64,000 nt of DNA, taken from positions 23,801,001-23,865,000 of the forward strand of contig NW_026947486.1 of the NCBI RefSeq assembly GCF_034190915.1. The letters are read 5' to 3'. This document shows positions 10,956-22,830 of this stretch, in pieces. The notes under the pieces were generated by a model. That model made no database searches. It worked only from the letters and a program-made list of their open reading frames with translations, and had not been told where the DNA came from. The DNA is from Cavia porcellus. Lineage: Eukaryota > Chordata > Mammalia > Rodentia > Caviidae. The translations under genes were made by a program, and so were the position numbers. Numbering within the stretch: position 1 is the stretch's first letter; each line of letters opens with the position of its first letter.

Positions 10956-11944
10956 CTGAAAAAAAAAAGATTACCTAAAAGAAGAAAACTATTCCTATGC
11001 ACTCTTGGAAGACCTTAGGCTCTTCTTCAAAAATAAGATTCCAGTATTGGTCTGGGTGCAGATAAGCTGTATCACTAGTGACCCTTAATCCACCGTAGGT
11101 TAAATGGGCACCTATGTGGAGATTCTTGCCTTTAATTAGATCCGTAATGGGGGGTAATCTTGCTACAGGGATGCCTCTCACACTCTTGGTAATTTATCTA
11201 ATATACCTCTTTGCCATACTTTCTCCTCCATGGAAGCACGGAAATCTGGCCCATTTCTTCTCATATTTGGGATCATCATCCACAACCTAAAAGTAAAGTT
11301 ACTCTCTTGACAAACTTACCAAATTTTCTCCCATTAAACAGGCAGCTCAATGATTCTTCACATATAAACACTAAATCCTTTACTATCTTCTGACACATTT
11401 TTTAAAAATGTCTGGTGGACCACAACATCCCAAGGTAGCTGGAAAAAATAAAGTCTTCAATAGGTAAGGCTTATGACCCCTTTCATCAGGGAAGGTTATA
11501 TGAAGATGGAAACCTTCACGTCCTCAGTACCCCATAAAGAATTATGGTGATTTATGTCTCCAAGGGGGAAATGAGGTAGGAAACTAGGGCATAGTCAACT
11601 GTCTGGGAGGGACTGTGACCATTCATCACAGAAATCCAGATGTGTGCTCAAGCCCTGCCCCTGGGAGCAATCAGAAAGTGATATCTCCAATTCTCATGAG
11701 AATTCAAGCAGGTTTTGTTGAATGGCCTAGATCTGATATCAGTCTGAGAAGTGGATGCTAAAAACACAGCTGCCATTAAACTGGTAGCCATTGTAGCTTC
11801 TTTCATTGACCCACTCAGCAGAATATAATACTTTTCTTGCTTTTAATTGACCTGCACTCACTTTGCAGAACATATTATCCTTTCCTACATCTAATACCTT
11901 TAATAAATGTAAAACCTAGCCACTTTTTTGCTTGTCTTGACCAA
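10956..11944. other. Unassigned sequence
   Basis: No repeat family recognised. Frames are short (68 codons minus at 10975-11181, 60 plus at 11211-11393) without recognisable domains. The A run at 10959-10969 could be the tail of a retroinsertion but I cannot define its body. Confidence 0.35.
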
Positions 11945-12440
11945 GTGTATGTTCTTAAAGTGAAAGTGTGTTTCTCCTAAATAGCATAGAGTTGAGTCTT
12001 ATATTTTTTATCCATTCAGCCAGTCTGTGTTTTTTGATTAGAGAATTTAATTCACATATTCAAGGAAATAATCAATGGGTAAAATTTATTGTTGCATTAC
12101 TACTTGTTGCTTTCTGGATTTAGGGGAAGGGATCTGCTGCTCCTTTCTTCCTTTCTTGGTGCTTTTCCTTTGAGATGAGATAGTTTTTGGACATGTATAC
12201 TTTCATTCCTTCTTTATCTGTTTTGTGTGTGTAGGTGTTTGCTTTGTGGTTTTTCAGGAGGCCTATACAACATATGTTGTAGCACTTTATAGTATTTTAA
12301 TCTGATAATAGGTTAACTCCAATCCCATACGAAAACCTACACTACCCCCATTCACATCTTACATTTACCCCACTCTCATTCCTGTTCTAGTGATTCAACA
12401 TGGACCTTCATACTTACCTATGTTCCCAGCCTTTCTTATT
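11945..12440 (-). mobile_element. Old L1M fragment, endonuclease start and inter-ORF region
   Basis: Plus-strand text ttatttttt atccattcagccag then tttttgattagagaatttaa matches the antisense start of L1M ORF2 (atccattcagccactctatg ... ttggagaatttaatcc). The following stretch to 12360 (ggttaactccaatcccatac) matches the L1M sequence upstream. Very diverged and without open frame. Confidence 0.6.
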
Positions 12441-12447
12441 TCATATT

Positions 12448-12545
12448 TTTGAGACAAATGTCACTAAGCTGCTAAATTACTCAGGCTGGGCTCAATCTGT
12501 GATCTCTGATAGAGTACAGACAGGGACACCACCCACTATTTTAGA
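12448..12545 (-). repeat. Degraded B1/7SL-type SINE
   Basis: Plus-strand tttttgagacaaatgtcact ... aattactcaggctgggctca ... gacagggacaccaccca follows an antisense 7SL-derived SINE (gagacagggtctcact ... cccaggctggcctcga ... ggtgtgcaccaccac). Heavily diverged, hence the modest confidence. Confidence 0.45.
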
Positions 12546-12554
12546 ATGTACATT

Positions 12555-12880
12555 TCATTTTACTTAGGCCACCAGAAGACCCCAGAGCATATGTGAGTAG
12601 GTAACAGAGGAGATGTCAATAGGTCACAAGCAGTCCCCTGAGAATGTCAAGTGTGTCACAGAGTACACATCATCAAGCCCACCATATATCCAGCCTACCT
12701 CCTCAAAAGCCCACCAAAAACAGTATAAAAGGTATTTTATCCTGCAAGAGACACCTTCTCTGTTCTTCTCACAGAGCAGTCCCTGTCAAGTTTAGCAATA
12801 TACCTTCTTGGACTGTTGAATTCATGTTCCTTCTTTCCTGCTCAATCCTCCTGTTTCAGACTTCCAGAGCCCTACAATTA
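12555..12880 (+). mobile_element. Probable class I (ERV1-type) solo LTR
   Basis: Carries a TATA box (cagtataaaagg, 12721-12732), then tgcaagagacaccttctctg and cagagcagtccctgtcaag, then a decayed AATAAA (caatataccttcttgg). TATA, a pyrimidine-rich R region and an aataaaccttcttgg-like signal in this order are typical of ERV1 LTRs. Ends are uncertain, and no paired LTR is seen. Confidence 0.45.
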
Positions 12881-13632
12881 CAGGGTCATGCCTGTAGCTT
12901 ACTATCATACATGGATATATTTGATAGAGTATTTTAATGTTACATTTTTTACAGTGTATGTTCTATAACAAAATATTGTAACTAATAATCTAAATTTGAC
13001 AATATATTTTACTTTACCAACACACAAAACTTCAGAATACACTATATGTTAGTTGCTAAGACAAGTCAACAAAAATATAAGAACATCAGTATCATTGTAA
13101 GTAATTTTTCAATTACAAAGGAAAATAGAAACAAATAACTTCATTAAAACTAGAAGATTCATGGTGGAACCTAAACAACATTCTTAGGTCAAAGATGAAA
13201 TACAAAAAAATTTTAAAAGTATCTCAAAATAAATAATACTAGAAAGGAAATTTGCTGCTCTCTTTATTTTTCTTCACTAAGTTGTTATTTTCTGATGTCT
13301 GTATTCAGTTTAAAGGATAAGAGGTTTATTTTTGCTGACTTTCAGAAATTTCAATCTATTGTTGGAAGAATTAAACACAAAACCAGAATGAGGCAAGGGC
13401 TTGCTGATGAGGAAAACTTTTCATGTCATGGTGCCCAGGAAGCAAAGAGAGAGAAGGTAAGGAGTAGGGAAGGAGACGTGTCCTTCCAGGTCACATCCCT
13501 AGTGACTTACGTCTAACAGGACCCTACCTCCCAAGAGTCAGCTGTAGTGCACCATAATTCAATCACCTTCCAAAAGCCCTGACTATGAGCACATGAAATG
13601 TTTGCGGGGGGGGGGGCATTTTTCTTATAAAT
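12881..13632. other. Unassigned AT-rich sequence
   Basis: Mostly A/T-rich with no recognised repeat. Contains a G run at 13605-13614. A 73-codon plus frame (13295-13516) has no recognisable domain. Confidence 0.35.
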
Positions 13633-14440
13633 CAAAGCATCATATAGTCACACTCATATGTGAGATCTAAAAGGTTTAGAAGAAAAGAATAGAATGATGG
13701 TTACTAGTGGCTTAGGTAATATGGAGATTTTGGTCAAAGGATATATGATTGCAGTTAGGAGATGTTATTGTTTGTGTCTTCGTCTCTCCCCACAGCCTCA
13801 TGTGCTGATAAATAGGGCTTTTTGGAGGTGGCTGGGTCTAGGGTGTGTAACACTGGGATTAATGGTGTAATAACTAAATTGGTTGGGCATAGTTACAGGT
13901 GAGGACAATGGAAGCCCCAACCTGGGTGTGGGTGGCACTACCCAAAAGGCTTTAAGGGATAAAAAGAAAGAGAGGCTTGCTTCACTGTGTGTTGCCTTCT
14001 GCATGCCATTCCATGGTCCATTTCTCCTCTGTGATTCCCCTCTGCCGTGCCACCCTGTCCTGGAGTCAGCTAACTGTGGACTGAAACTTCTAGAAACTAT
14101 GAGCCAAAATAAAGCTTTCTTGCTTCTACTTGTGTCATGTATTTTGTTCTTGCAGTGAGAAAGTAGCTAAGACGAGTTGATATGTCCAGAAAAGGCAAAT
14201 ATATAAAGATAAAATGACAAAGTGATTGCCTGTAGCAGGGAGGCAGAGGGTAAGTAAAGGGGGATGACAAATTGTGCATGACTACTCATAGTTATGGAGT
14301 TTCTTTCTTGAGTGAAAAATGCTGTAAAATTAATGGTTGCACAACTCTGTGAACATACTAAACTGGATTGTAAAGCTTAAGTTAGTGAACTGCCTGATAT
14401 GTGAATTGTGACTCAATAAAGTTGTTATTTTAAAAATGAT
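13633..14440 (+). mobile_element. L1M 3' end, split by an LTR
   Basis: The first part (13633-13762: cactcatatgtgagatctaa, then gaatagaatgatggttacta) matches the end of old L1 ORF2/3' UTR. The second part (about 14176-14440: ggttgcacaactctgtgaac, atgtgaattgtgactcaata, aagttgttattt) matches the terminal 3' UTR with its AATAAAG signal. The gap between is filled by the LTR at 13763-14175. The order and orientation of the halves agree with one element later interrupted. Confidence 0.65.
13763..14175 (+). mobile_element. MaLR-type solo LTR
   Basis: Starts TGTTATTGTTTG, continues with ccccacagcctcatgtgctg and ends ...gtagctaagacg (a worn TAAGACA). An AATAAA lies in ccaaaataaagctttcttgc. These are features of mammalian MaLR LTRs. 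It interrupts an L1M 3' end. I did not find a clean target duplication. Confidence 0.65.
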
Positions 14441-15171
14441 AAGGTAAATGCCATTGATGTGGATATGGTCAAAGGCTCCTGAATCCCAGAAGTTCTATCT
14501 TTTTCTCAGGGGCCCATCCACAGCCTCAGATATCATGAAGCCAGTGTTCTGGTTCTTAAACTCGTCTTGCAGAAATCAGTTTGGTTTGGGAAGATGGCAG
14601 ATTGGTGAACAGCAGCAAAACAGCCTCTCCAGGATTAAAACTCAAACACTAGAAAATAATAAACTACAGAAGAAAAGAAGGTGGGAGATGGAGTCCTGGG
14701 ACTCAACAAGCAGCTGATGGGAAAGTTGCAGCCTGCTGAAAAACTGAAGAGAAAGAATATATTGCAGAAAAAGGGAGGGGCAATTCACACTTTTTCCTGG
14801 CTTCTGGCTTGTAGCTTGGGAAAAGAGAGGGCTGAATTTATGAGACAGTGAAAGAAGGGGTTTCCAAAACTCTTCACATAGAAATACAACAGACCAGTGG
14901 ATCCTATGAACTGCAACAGTTGTTGAGTGACTCTAGTACAAGCATGTGCCATAACCCCTGAATACCAGTAGATTCCATACCATGGAGGGGGTTGACTGAG
15001 CCTGGGATTCAGAGAAGAACCAAATAGGCTTTATTTCAGGACTGTCAGTTTTATACTCTCACAGTGATGGCGGGTGGGATTCAGCCATGGGAAACATCCA
15101 TAGTTAGAGATCCATGGTCATACTGGCAAAAAAATACCCACGGTGTTTTAAGCTAAATGACCCAAACTCTA
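14441..15171 (+). mobile_element. Possible L1/half-LINE 5' UTR fragment
   Basis: The segment from about 14588 (gggaagatggcagattggtg, then aacagcagcaaaacagcctc) resembles the start of the half-LINE at 17568 (gggaagattgcagaacaata, agcagcaaagtaaaaagcct). A GAAGATGGC start matches the YY1-like site at L1 5' ends. No ORF1 follows, so it would be a broken copy. 14441-14587 is unassigned. Confidence 0.35.
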
Positions 15172-15276
15172 CCTGCACAGATGTGTCCCTACTCTCAGTG
15201 GCAGAAAAAGAAGGCAGGTCCACACTGAATACAATCACCAGTAAGCAGTCAGTAGGGTTAGGGTAAGAGCACCAAC
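15172..15276. repeat. ~105-bp segment duplicated at 24047-24164
   Basis: gatgtgtccctactctcagt then ggcagaaaaagaaggcag and gtcagtagggttagggtaag occur here and, with a 12-bp insertion, at 24047-24164. The flanks differ. It is therefore a dispersed repeat of unknown family. Confidence 0.6.
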
Positions 15277-16984
15277 CTTTTTGTTTTCTATGCACACTAT
15301 GAAAGTTTATTATTTGTGGTTGCTCTACAATGAGGTAGGTGAAGTGAGTTAAGTACAGTTGGAGTTGTTTGGATGAGGAGTGTTATACACTAGAGGGGAA
15401 GTTTGAAGGGAGATACTTGTAGACAAGAATAAAAGGTTAATTTTGGCTCTGATTTTATTGGAATAATTTAAGTTGAGTTGAAGGACTCATTATTAAGAGT
15501 TTACAGATGATATTTGGGGAGCAAGGGTAAGATATGGAAGAAATGGGGTTTACTTTGTGATTGAGGAGTGCTATGTGGTTTTCAGAACTTGCTCATAGGG
15601 AGGACAATATACTAAGTAACGCATGGAAGAACTAAACAGAATGTGGAGGATCAAAGAATAATACTAGAGAGAACAAGATTGACTGTGAGGGGTCTAAGTA
15701 TGAAAAATTTAAAAATCTGGGAATAGGAGTTCACATGTTTGCAAAAAATATAAAGAAATGTGTTAATATCATCTAAGGAGTTTGAGGTAAAGAAACTAGA
15801 CATGGCGCTAAGAGAGAGAACCTAAACACCTGTTACAAGGCCAATGAAAACCAAATACATAAAAATAGAAACCTGATAAACATAAAAACTACAAAAGAAC
15901 ATAACTCATTACATTATTAAATAAATTGAGAAACACATATAAACTTAAACCTATGAGATGTCTGATCGGAGCATAGGCTAAATATTCCAATGAGACAATA
16001 CATATGTGATTCCCAAGTAACTTCTTTGCCAGAGAATCTGAATGCTCACACCCCAATAAGACTTCTGGTCCCTCCACCACAATACAGAAGCTAATCCAGA
16101 TTCATTACTTCTTTCTGCCAAACATTCTTGCAGAGACTGATCCAGATTGAGTTCTTGGGTTAGGAACTCTTGAGTAGACAGTCTCAACTGGCATGAAATT
16201 GTCCACTGAATCAGGATTATTCCTATCCAATCAAATCAGATGCAACAGTAACAGATTAATCTCCTATAGTTTTATGTATCAGTGCCAGTTGAGAAAAAAA
16301 CATAGCATGAGACCTTGTTTTGGGTCTCCCTTAGGCTAGAGAAGAAATCCATGGTTATAATGTGAGCATCAAACCAACCCATCTTAACCACTTTTAATGT
16401 GCACTACATGTGTTGGTTGTGTCTCCTCTAATCTTGAAAAACAGCATTCAACAGTAGTTTTATAGAGCTGAGTATATAAAATACAGGGGTTTGCAGACTG
16501 GGTAAAGCTACAGAGTTTAAGAAAAGATAAAAATAAAAAGTCTTCTCTGTGGTGTGGGAATGAACAAGTGGTTATGGAGGTGGGCAAAAGGTCCTATTGA
16601 GTGTAAGGGTATATTACATGTTTAGAAGTAGATAACAGGGAAAACTGGATATAAAATTGGTGGTGAGGATTGGAGATGGGAAAAGATTCCTACTGATATA
16701 AATATTAGAGAAAAAGTAAACAAACAAAGTAGAAGGGGAGAGAAAAGTCAACAAAAATTGAAAATGCATAAGACCCAGGAAAAATATGTTAGGCCAAGAG
16801 ATATGGGTAAAAGTAGTAGGGATATAAACAGGATAAAAATATAGGGGAGTATACAGAATGAAAAAATAGCAAATAATAAAAAAATTTTAAGTACCATAAA
16901 AATTAAAAATGAAAGATAATACAATAAAATAAATAATAAAAGGAAGCTTTTTATTGTTTGGATTCATGACTCTTTTTGAAATTA
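15277..16984. other. Unassigned; partly L1 5'-UTR-like
   Basis: 15335-15400 (gtgagttaagtacagttgga) resembles 47050-47085 in the 5' UTR of L1 copy 4 (gacgttaagtacagtaggag), and 16640-16960 is purine/A-rich like L1 5' UTR blocks. The remainder is unrecognised. Two overlapping minus frames (15889-16080 and 15978-16187) have no known domain. Confidence 0.3.
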
Positions 16985-17549
16985 ATTTTATTGGTACATT
17001 TGACAGATAGACAATGATCACATTCATCATAGGGAATTTGGGTCTATACATGATGTGTCTTGATCCTTCCTTTTTTCCCATTGCCCCTTCATCCTTTCAG
17101 CCTCTCTTCCCCTCCTTATTTAAAGGAGCTTTGTTTTCATTTTTTTCCCCTTCCTTCTTTTCTCTGTTCCCTCTCCCTTGTTCCTCTTCTTCCTACTTTA
17201 CAATATCTATTATACATTTTGTTCCTTATTTATACTTTGGTTTCTCTCACCAGAAAAAGTATTAGATATTTACACATTTGTCCAATTTATTTCACTTAAG
17301 AATATAGTCTCAAGGTGCATCCATTTATCTAGAAATGCTTCACGTTTATCCTTCATTAAGGCAGGGTAGTACAACATTGCCTAAAAAACCCACATCTTCT
17401 TTATCCATTCTTGGTTGATGGGCATTTGGGTTGTCTTCAAGATTTGGCTATTCCAAACTGCTGCTATAAATATGGGTGTGCATATATTACTATGGTATAA
17501 TGATTTCAATTCTTTTGGAAAGATACCAAGAAGGGGAATAGATGGGTTA
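16985..17549 (-). mobile_element. L1 3' part of a 5'-inverted element
   Basis: Minus-strand L1 3' UTR (16985-17290; same subfamily as 4606-4900) and the last ~85 codons of ORF2 (17290-17549). It stops near the [12 protein letters not shown] region. The adjacent upstream ORF2 piece is present in opposite orientation at 20481-20775. Together they form the inverted-5' structure produced by twin priming, now separated by a half-LINE. Confidence 0.65.
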
Positions 17550-17567
17550 AGAATTCAAAAAAGTCAG

Positions 17568-20480
17568 GAGATTCTGGGAAGATTGCAGAACAATAAGCAG
17601 CAAAGTAAAAAGCCTTTCTGAGAGAAATAACCCAGATGCTGGGATATAGCATTCAAGGAAGACCAGAAGGAAAGAAATGGATCCCCTTGACCCAGGAAGA
17701 AACCAAAGTGAAAAACAAAACAAAAAAACAAAAAAAAACAAAACAAGAAGGTGGTAGCCAGACACGCTTTCACCAGAGCCAGTCCCACTATGTGTGAAGC
17801 ACCACTGGAATCCAGAGACACCCAGTTACAGTGAAGTTGGGGATTGGCAAGCCCTAAGGCCTCAGCACAAAGACATGGTCATAGAGAGGAACAGTGGACT
17901 AGAGAACTTCACAGGATCCTGGTGAGTGTGGGGGTAGGAGATTGGCCAGATGCCATTTTGGAGTTGGGGAGGACAAGCCTGGAACCAGAACTGCAGCCGG
18001 CTTCATTCGGCCACTCCTAGCACAGAGCAGATTGGTGAAAATTGCTTGGATTGAGTCCCGACCCAGTGCACAACCCAATAGCCAAGGCTGAGATTTCCCT
18101 AAAGCTATCCCTAACCAATCCTGCCTGCGTGGCACACACTAATGTGAAGACTCACTGTGGTTAACCATCTCAGAAGGGAGGGACCAGCCTGCCCTGCCCC
18201 TGCTTGTACTCCAGTAGTCACCAGCAGATTGGGGAAAGCAGCAATTCCCAGCCAGCATGCTACAGAGTAATTTTTTTTTTTGCTACAGAGTAATTATAAC
18301 CAATACAGGAAGTGCCCAGGACCCCACTAGCCACTTGTCTGGAAGAAACCAGGAACATGACAAGAGGAAGAAACAAAAGACAGTCTCCGGCCTCCAACCC
18401 AAGCAGTACTGGCCCAGGAGAGGTAAACACAGAAGAGATTGGGAATCACACACCTGCAGTTTCTGAAGCTTAAAACAGAAATATTAATACAAGTAAAGGA
18501 AGATATAAGAAAAATAATAAGCATCTCTCAAGAAGACATAGATGGAAGAATAGAGGAGCATAGAAAAAGGAGGGAAACATTCGATAAAGAATATAATAAA
18601 AATTTAGAATGCATGAAACAGATTCAAAGAGATTACCTGGAAGTTAAAAACTCCATTGAAAGCTGGCAAAACTGCTTGATATGAACTAGAGATAGACTAT
18701 CAAACCTTGAAGACAGGTTTGCAAATTGCAATCATAAAAGGAGAGATCTATTAAAAATAACAAGAAACCAAGAAATAACAATACAAAGGCTAGAAGATGA
18801 CAAGAGGATCTAAAACTTAAGAATAAAAGATGTGATTGAAGAAGCAGGAATAAACACAAATGAAATACAAAGGATATTTACAGAAATAATTAAAGAAAAC
18901 TTCCCAAGCATAGGAAAAGGAAATGATATTTAGATGTATGAGGCATACAGAACTCCAGCCAGCTATAACCAAAATAGATCTACACCCAGACAAATAATAA
19001 TCAAGATCCCAGAAATTCAACACAAGAATAGAATATTAAAAGTTGTCAGAGAAAAGAAACAGATCACCTATAAAGGAAAACTCATCAGAATCAGGACAGA
19101 CTTCTTGACACAAACCACCAAATCAAGAAGAGCTTGGAGTAAAGTATTCTAAGCCCTGAAGGAAAATAATCTCCAACCCAGATTGATGTACCCTGAAAAA
19201 CTATCTCTCAAAATTAATGGAGAAGCATGATGCTTCCATGACAAAGAGGAACTGGGGGAGTTCATGACCACCAAACCATCCCTACAAAAAACTGAAGGAC
19301 ATTTTAGAGAGAGAGAGAAAAAAAAAACCCAGGGTTTCAGGCACAATGGCAGAGAGGCCTCAATGAATGGGGCAGACAGTGGAATGAAGGGGAAAAGTAG
19401 ACAACTAATGGCAGAAAAGTAGCATGGCAAAGATGAGGCAGAGGAAGTTGGACACAATCATCACTAACATAGATGACATCGATTCATCAATAAAAAAAAC
19501 ACAGGCAGAGTGTATCAGGAGATAGGGTCCATTAATAAGCTCTACATAAGAAATATAATTAACCTGAAAGATGGTTTATGGACTGAAAATCAAAGGTGAG
19601 AAAACAATGCTCTATGTGATAGGGAACCAGAAAAAAGTGGGGGTAGCTCACCCTTCAGTTGCAGATTGGTTGGAAAAACATAACACTTTTGTTTGGAGAA
19701 CTACTCAGGTATAAGGAAGGAAAACCTAGAGGCTCTTGTAAGTAAACTGATACAACTTTAGATCATGCTCAGGGGTAAAAAGGTTCAAAATTACTTAGAT
19801 AAATAGTGGGTTGCTTCCCTAATCTAAAAACTAAAGGAGTTTGTGGGATACAAAATGTACAATGCATCCTGTGAAAGTGAAAGGGGAGGAATTGTATAGA
19901 AAGGGAAGGCAGTGGCCATTGTTAATATTGTAGCATGATTTGAAACCTGTATTGTTTTCATTGCTCTGTTTAGTTTGGTTATATTCTGTTCCAGTTTGTC
20001 TATTTGTACTAGATTTGATGGCATGCACAGCTATTCAAAGATAGCAGGATATACTAATCATTTTTTATTTCCTCTTAACTTAATTTGAAGCCCTATATTG
20101 CTTTCACTGTCTTGTTTTGACTGATTTCATTTCAATTTGTTTTGTTTGAAACAAAATCTGAGGATATAGGCAACTACTTTGAAAACAATAAGATTCACTA
20201 TGATACCCATTCTGGTTTATCTATTAACTTCTTTTGAAGTCCTATAATGTCTCCAATGTTTTGCTTTTATTGATTTTGTTCTGTACTGTTGTATTCAATT
20301 TTATGATGCCTGATGATACGAACAATTCTATTGACGATAACAAGAGACATTATGGTAACCATTGTTGATCATCTTGTATTTTGATTTTAAGTCATGTACT
20401 ATGTCCATCCTTTTGTTTTCACTGACCTCGTTTTGTTTTGTCTCATTTGGTTTTATTCTCTTCAAAATAAATTTTAAAAA
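17568..20480 (+). mobile_element. Half-LINE (HAL1-like) copy C, near full length
   Basis: Plus-strand order: 5' UTR (17568-18356, starting gggaagattgcag), ORF1 (18357 to ~19310, broken), a start-of-ORF2/endonuclease remnant (about 19440-19650), a junction at 19645-19656, the last ~60 codons of ORF2 (about 19656-19820) and a modular 3' UTR ending with AATAAA (20465-20470) and an A-rich tail. RT and most of ORF2 are absent. Target duplications agaattcaaaaaagtcag (17550-17567) and agaattcaaaaaaaatcag (20481-20499) define the ends exactly. It sits in the inversion junction of another L1. The length (~2.9 kb) and layout fit HAL1-type elements. Confidence 0.75.
18357..19310 (+). pseudogene. L1-type ORF1 (RNA-binding protein), broken
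   Basis: ATG at 18357 begins MTRGRNKRQSP, matching the L1 ORF1 start. The frame is lost after ~38 codons; the coiled-coil region continues in another frame (18439-18684, with a helical EDIRKIISISQED stretch), and the C-terminal nucleic-acid-binding part is seen at 18934-19152 (TPRQIIIKIPEIQ, KKQITYKGKLIRI). At least two frameshifts and several stops are present. In L1s ORF1p forms trimers that coat the element's RNA. Confidence 0.7.
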
Positions 20481-20775
20481 AGAATTCAAAAAAAATCAGA
20501 GACCCCCAAATTTAAAGACCCAATCCAAAAATGGGCATGTAAAATGAGCAGACATTTCCCAGATGAAGATGTACAAATGTAAAATACATATATTAAAAAA
20601 ATGTTTAACATCACTGGTCCTTCAAGAGATGAAAATTAAAACAATGCTGAGATTCCATCTCGCTCCAGAAAGATCAGCTATTATGAAGAAATAAACCAAA
20701 AACAAATGCTGGTCGAACTTCAGGGGAAAAGAAACTTTTCTTCATTGTTGGTGGGAGTGTAGACTGGTAGAACTA
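20481..20775 (+). mobile_element. Inverted ORF2 piece of the twin-primed L1
   Basis: Plus-strand ORF2 codons corresponding to the region from [16 protein letters not shown] to RLVQPL in the L1 at 26-28 kb; they end exactly before the [12 protein letters not shown] region where the minus-strand part (16985-17549) begins. On the minus strand the layout is antisense 5' piece then sense 3' piece, as expected of twin priming. Confidence 0.65.
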
Positions 20776-21774
20776 CATGACCTCAGCTTAGGGTTAAGGC
20801 TCAGAGTTCAAGCCAGAACGTGTCTCTGTTCATGCTAAATGTCTAAGAAGGCAGTCTACTCTCAGAATTTCGACAGGTGTAGAGATCTGCTAATAGTCAG
20901 AAAATGACACAATTGTGAGTATCCAATCCTGTATAACTCAGGCTGAACCTGGCTTCTGTGTACAGGACCTGGATCTGTGATGACCAAGCCTGCCTCTCAG
21001 TGGGACTTTCCCCCTAGAGTGCTCTCGAATTGTCAGAAGTCCCCAGTGGCTGTCTTTCTGTCATCTACTCTGGGAACTTAGCAGTTTGATGCAGCCAAGG
21101 GGCTGTTCTGGGACCCAGGTTCACAATCAGCCCTTCTCTACAATGGTGTCCCCTCCAGCATTTGCTCTGCACTTATAGCTGTAGTCACATGTTCTGAGGT
21201 CACCTACCAACTCTTGACTGCATTCTGGAAAGAGTGCTACATGTTCTACTTGCTGGTTCCAAATGCAGATGATTCTTTCAGTCTTGATGCAGTTCTCCAG
21301 TTCTCCTTGAGTAAAAATGTTGTTAGCTTCACTTCACCTCCCAGGTGGTGAGTAGCCATCCACTGTCAATAGTGCTGCACCATCTCTCCTCTGAGGTGTG
21401 ATCTATTTTAATTTTGTATCAGTCCTATTTTCTTCTCCTCTGTCAATTCCCTCTTGGCTCCCAGGTAACTTGCACCCACTTTAATTCCTCTCCAAGCTAT
21501 TGTTCTCCAAACTATAGACAATTTGTCCTCAAAAAGTTGGCATGCTGGCCCTCACTGATCTACTATTTTGGGTCTCTCCAGAAGTCATTATGTGGCTTCA
21601 GGGTCTCTCAGATTGTTTTCTATTCAGCATGTGGTAAAAGTCACAGAGCAAGTGGTCTGGTCAGTTGGATACTAGCAATGTTCTCAGGATTTTGTGTTAG
21701 TGTGCTCTGAAATTTCCTGCATCTTTTGGTTATTACTTCTATTATCTGTTTAGTTATATATTTGTTAATCCTGA
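20776..21774. other. Unassigned sequence
   Basis: About 1 kb without a family that I can name. It is less AT-rich than its surroundings and may be an old L1 5' region, but I have no motif to show it. A 98-codon plus frame (21414-21710) has no recognised domain. Confidence 0.3.
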
Positions 21775-22206
21775 TGTTACATTTTGGGTCTAGATGTCCC
21801 TCCCAAAGCCTCATGTACTTTTGGTTTGGGCTTTTTTCAGAGGCAGCTGAATGCTACCTCTGATGTGTGATTGATGTATGATACAACGCTAGGATTGAGG
21901 ATACTGGGATTAAGGGTGGGTGATTGCTGGATCAGTACACTGATTGGGTATGAACCTCCCTAATACCATCAGTCTGGATAAGATAATAGGGCCAGAAAAA
22001 GGCCTGTTTTCTCTTTTACTCTTTTTATTGCATTTGCTGTCTTCTGCCACCAGGAACTGTTGCCACTCTGCCATATGCCACCCTGACTTGAAGTCAGTCA
22101 ACTATGGACTGAAACCTTTGTAACTGTGAGCTAACTAAACCTTTTCCCCTTTAATATTGAGTGTCAGGTATTTTGTTTCAACAATGAGAGAAAATTAGTT
22201 AGGCCA
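21775..22206 (+). mobile_element. MaLR-type solo LTR
   Basis: Starts TGTTACATTTTGGGTCTAG, then atgtccctcccaaagcctca; ends gttaggcca after a ctaactaaaccttttcccct signal region. The layout is that of MaLR LTRs and resembles 13763-14175. No clear target duplication. Confidence 0.65.
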
Positions 22207-22830
22207 TCAGCTGAATACATCTTTGAGCAACTTTCTAACCTCCTTTGCTATCACTTTAATGACTCCAGGTGTATAATTTGTGCTATTCTGCCCTTTGATC
22301 ACCCTGGGAATCACTTTGGGGGAGTTAAGAGTTGGGGGAGTAATTTTTTAAAACTTTTATTCTCATATTTCTGTTGTTTTTATTTATGGTCAGTTTGTGC
22401 TCTGGCTTGTGGATGCCAATAGACTAAAGACTTTGTTACCAGTACTGAGATCTCTTTAGCTGCTTTTTAGTGATGTACTGTTGACATGGTTAACTGTAGT
22501 CCTTTGCAAGAGAGCCAGACTTCGGTATCCTTGGTCAATTTGAGAGGTGAGGATTCAGTGTAGTTAGTCCAGCATCCAAGTTCTCTGGGAATGCAATATA
22601 TTGTTGTTAATGTCATGAAGGTCATCTGAATATCAGTTTACAGAGGAATAGCAATGGTGATCCTGTTAATATCAAGCAAATAAACTATAGTAATGTTTTC
22701 CAAGATAAAATAGATATTAACATACCACAAGAAAATATAATGTATTGCTCTTGATTCTAGAGAAAAAGTTAGCATTATGATGTAAATATTAAGGCAACTC
22801 AGGGTATAGATATATAACTAATATATGCTT
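22207..22830. other. Unassigned sequence
   Basis: AT-rich, no recognised repeat or coding frame. Confidence 0.35.
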
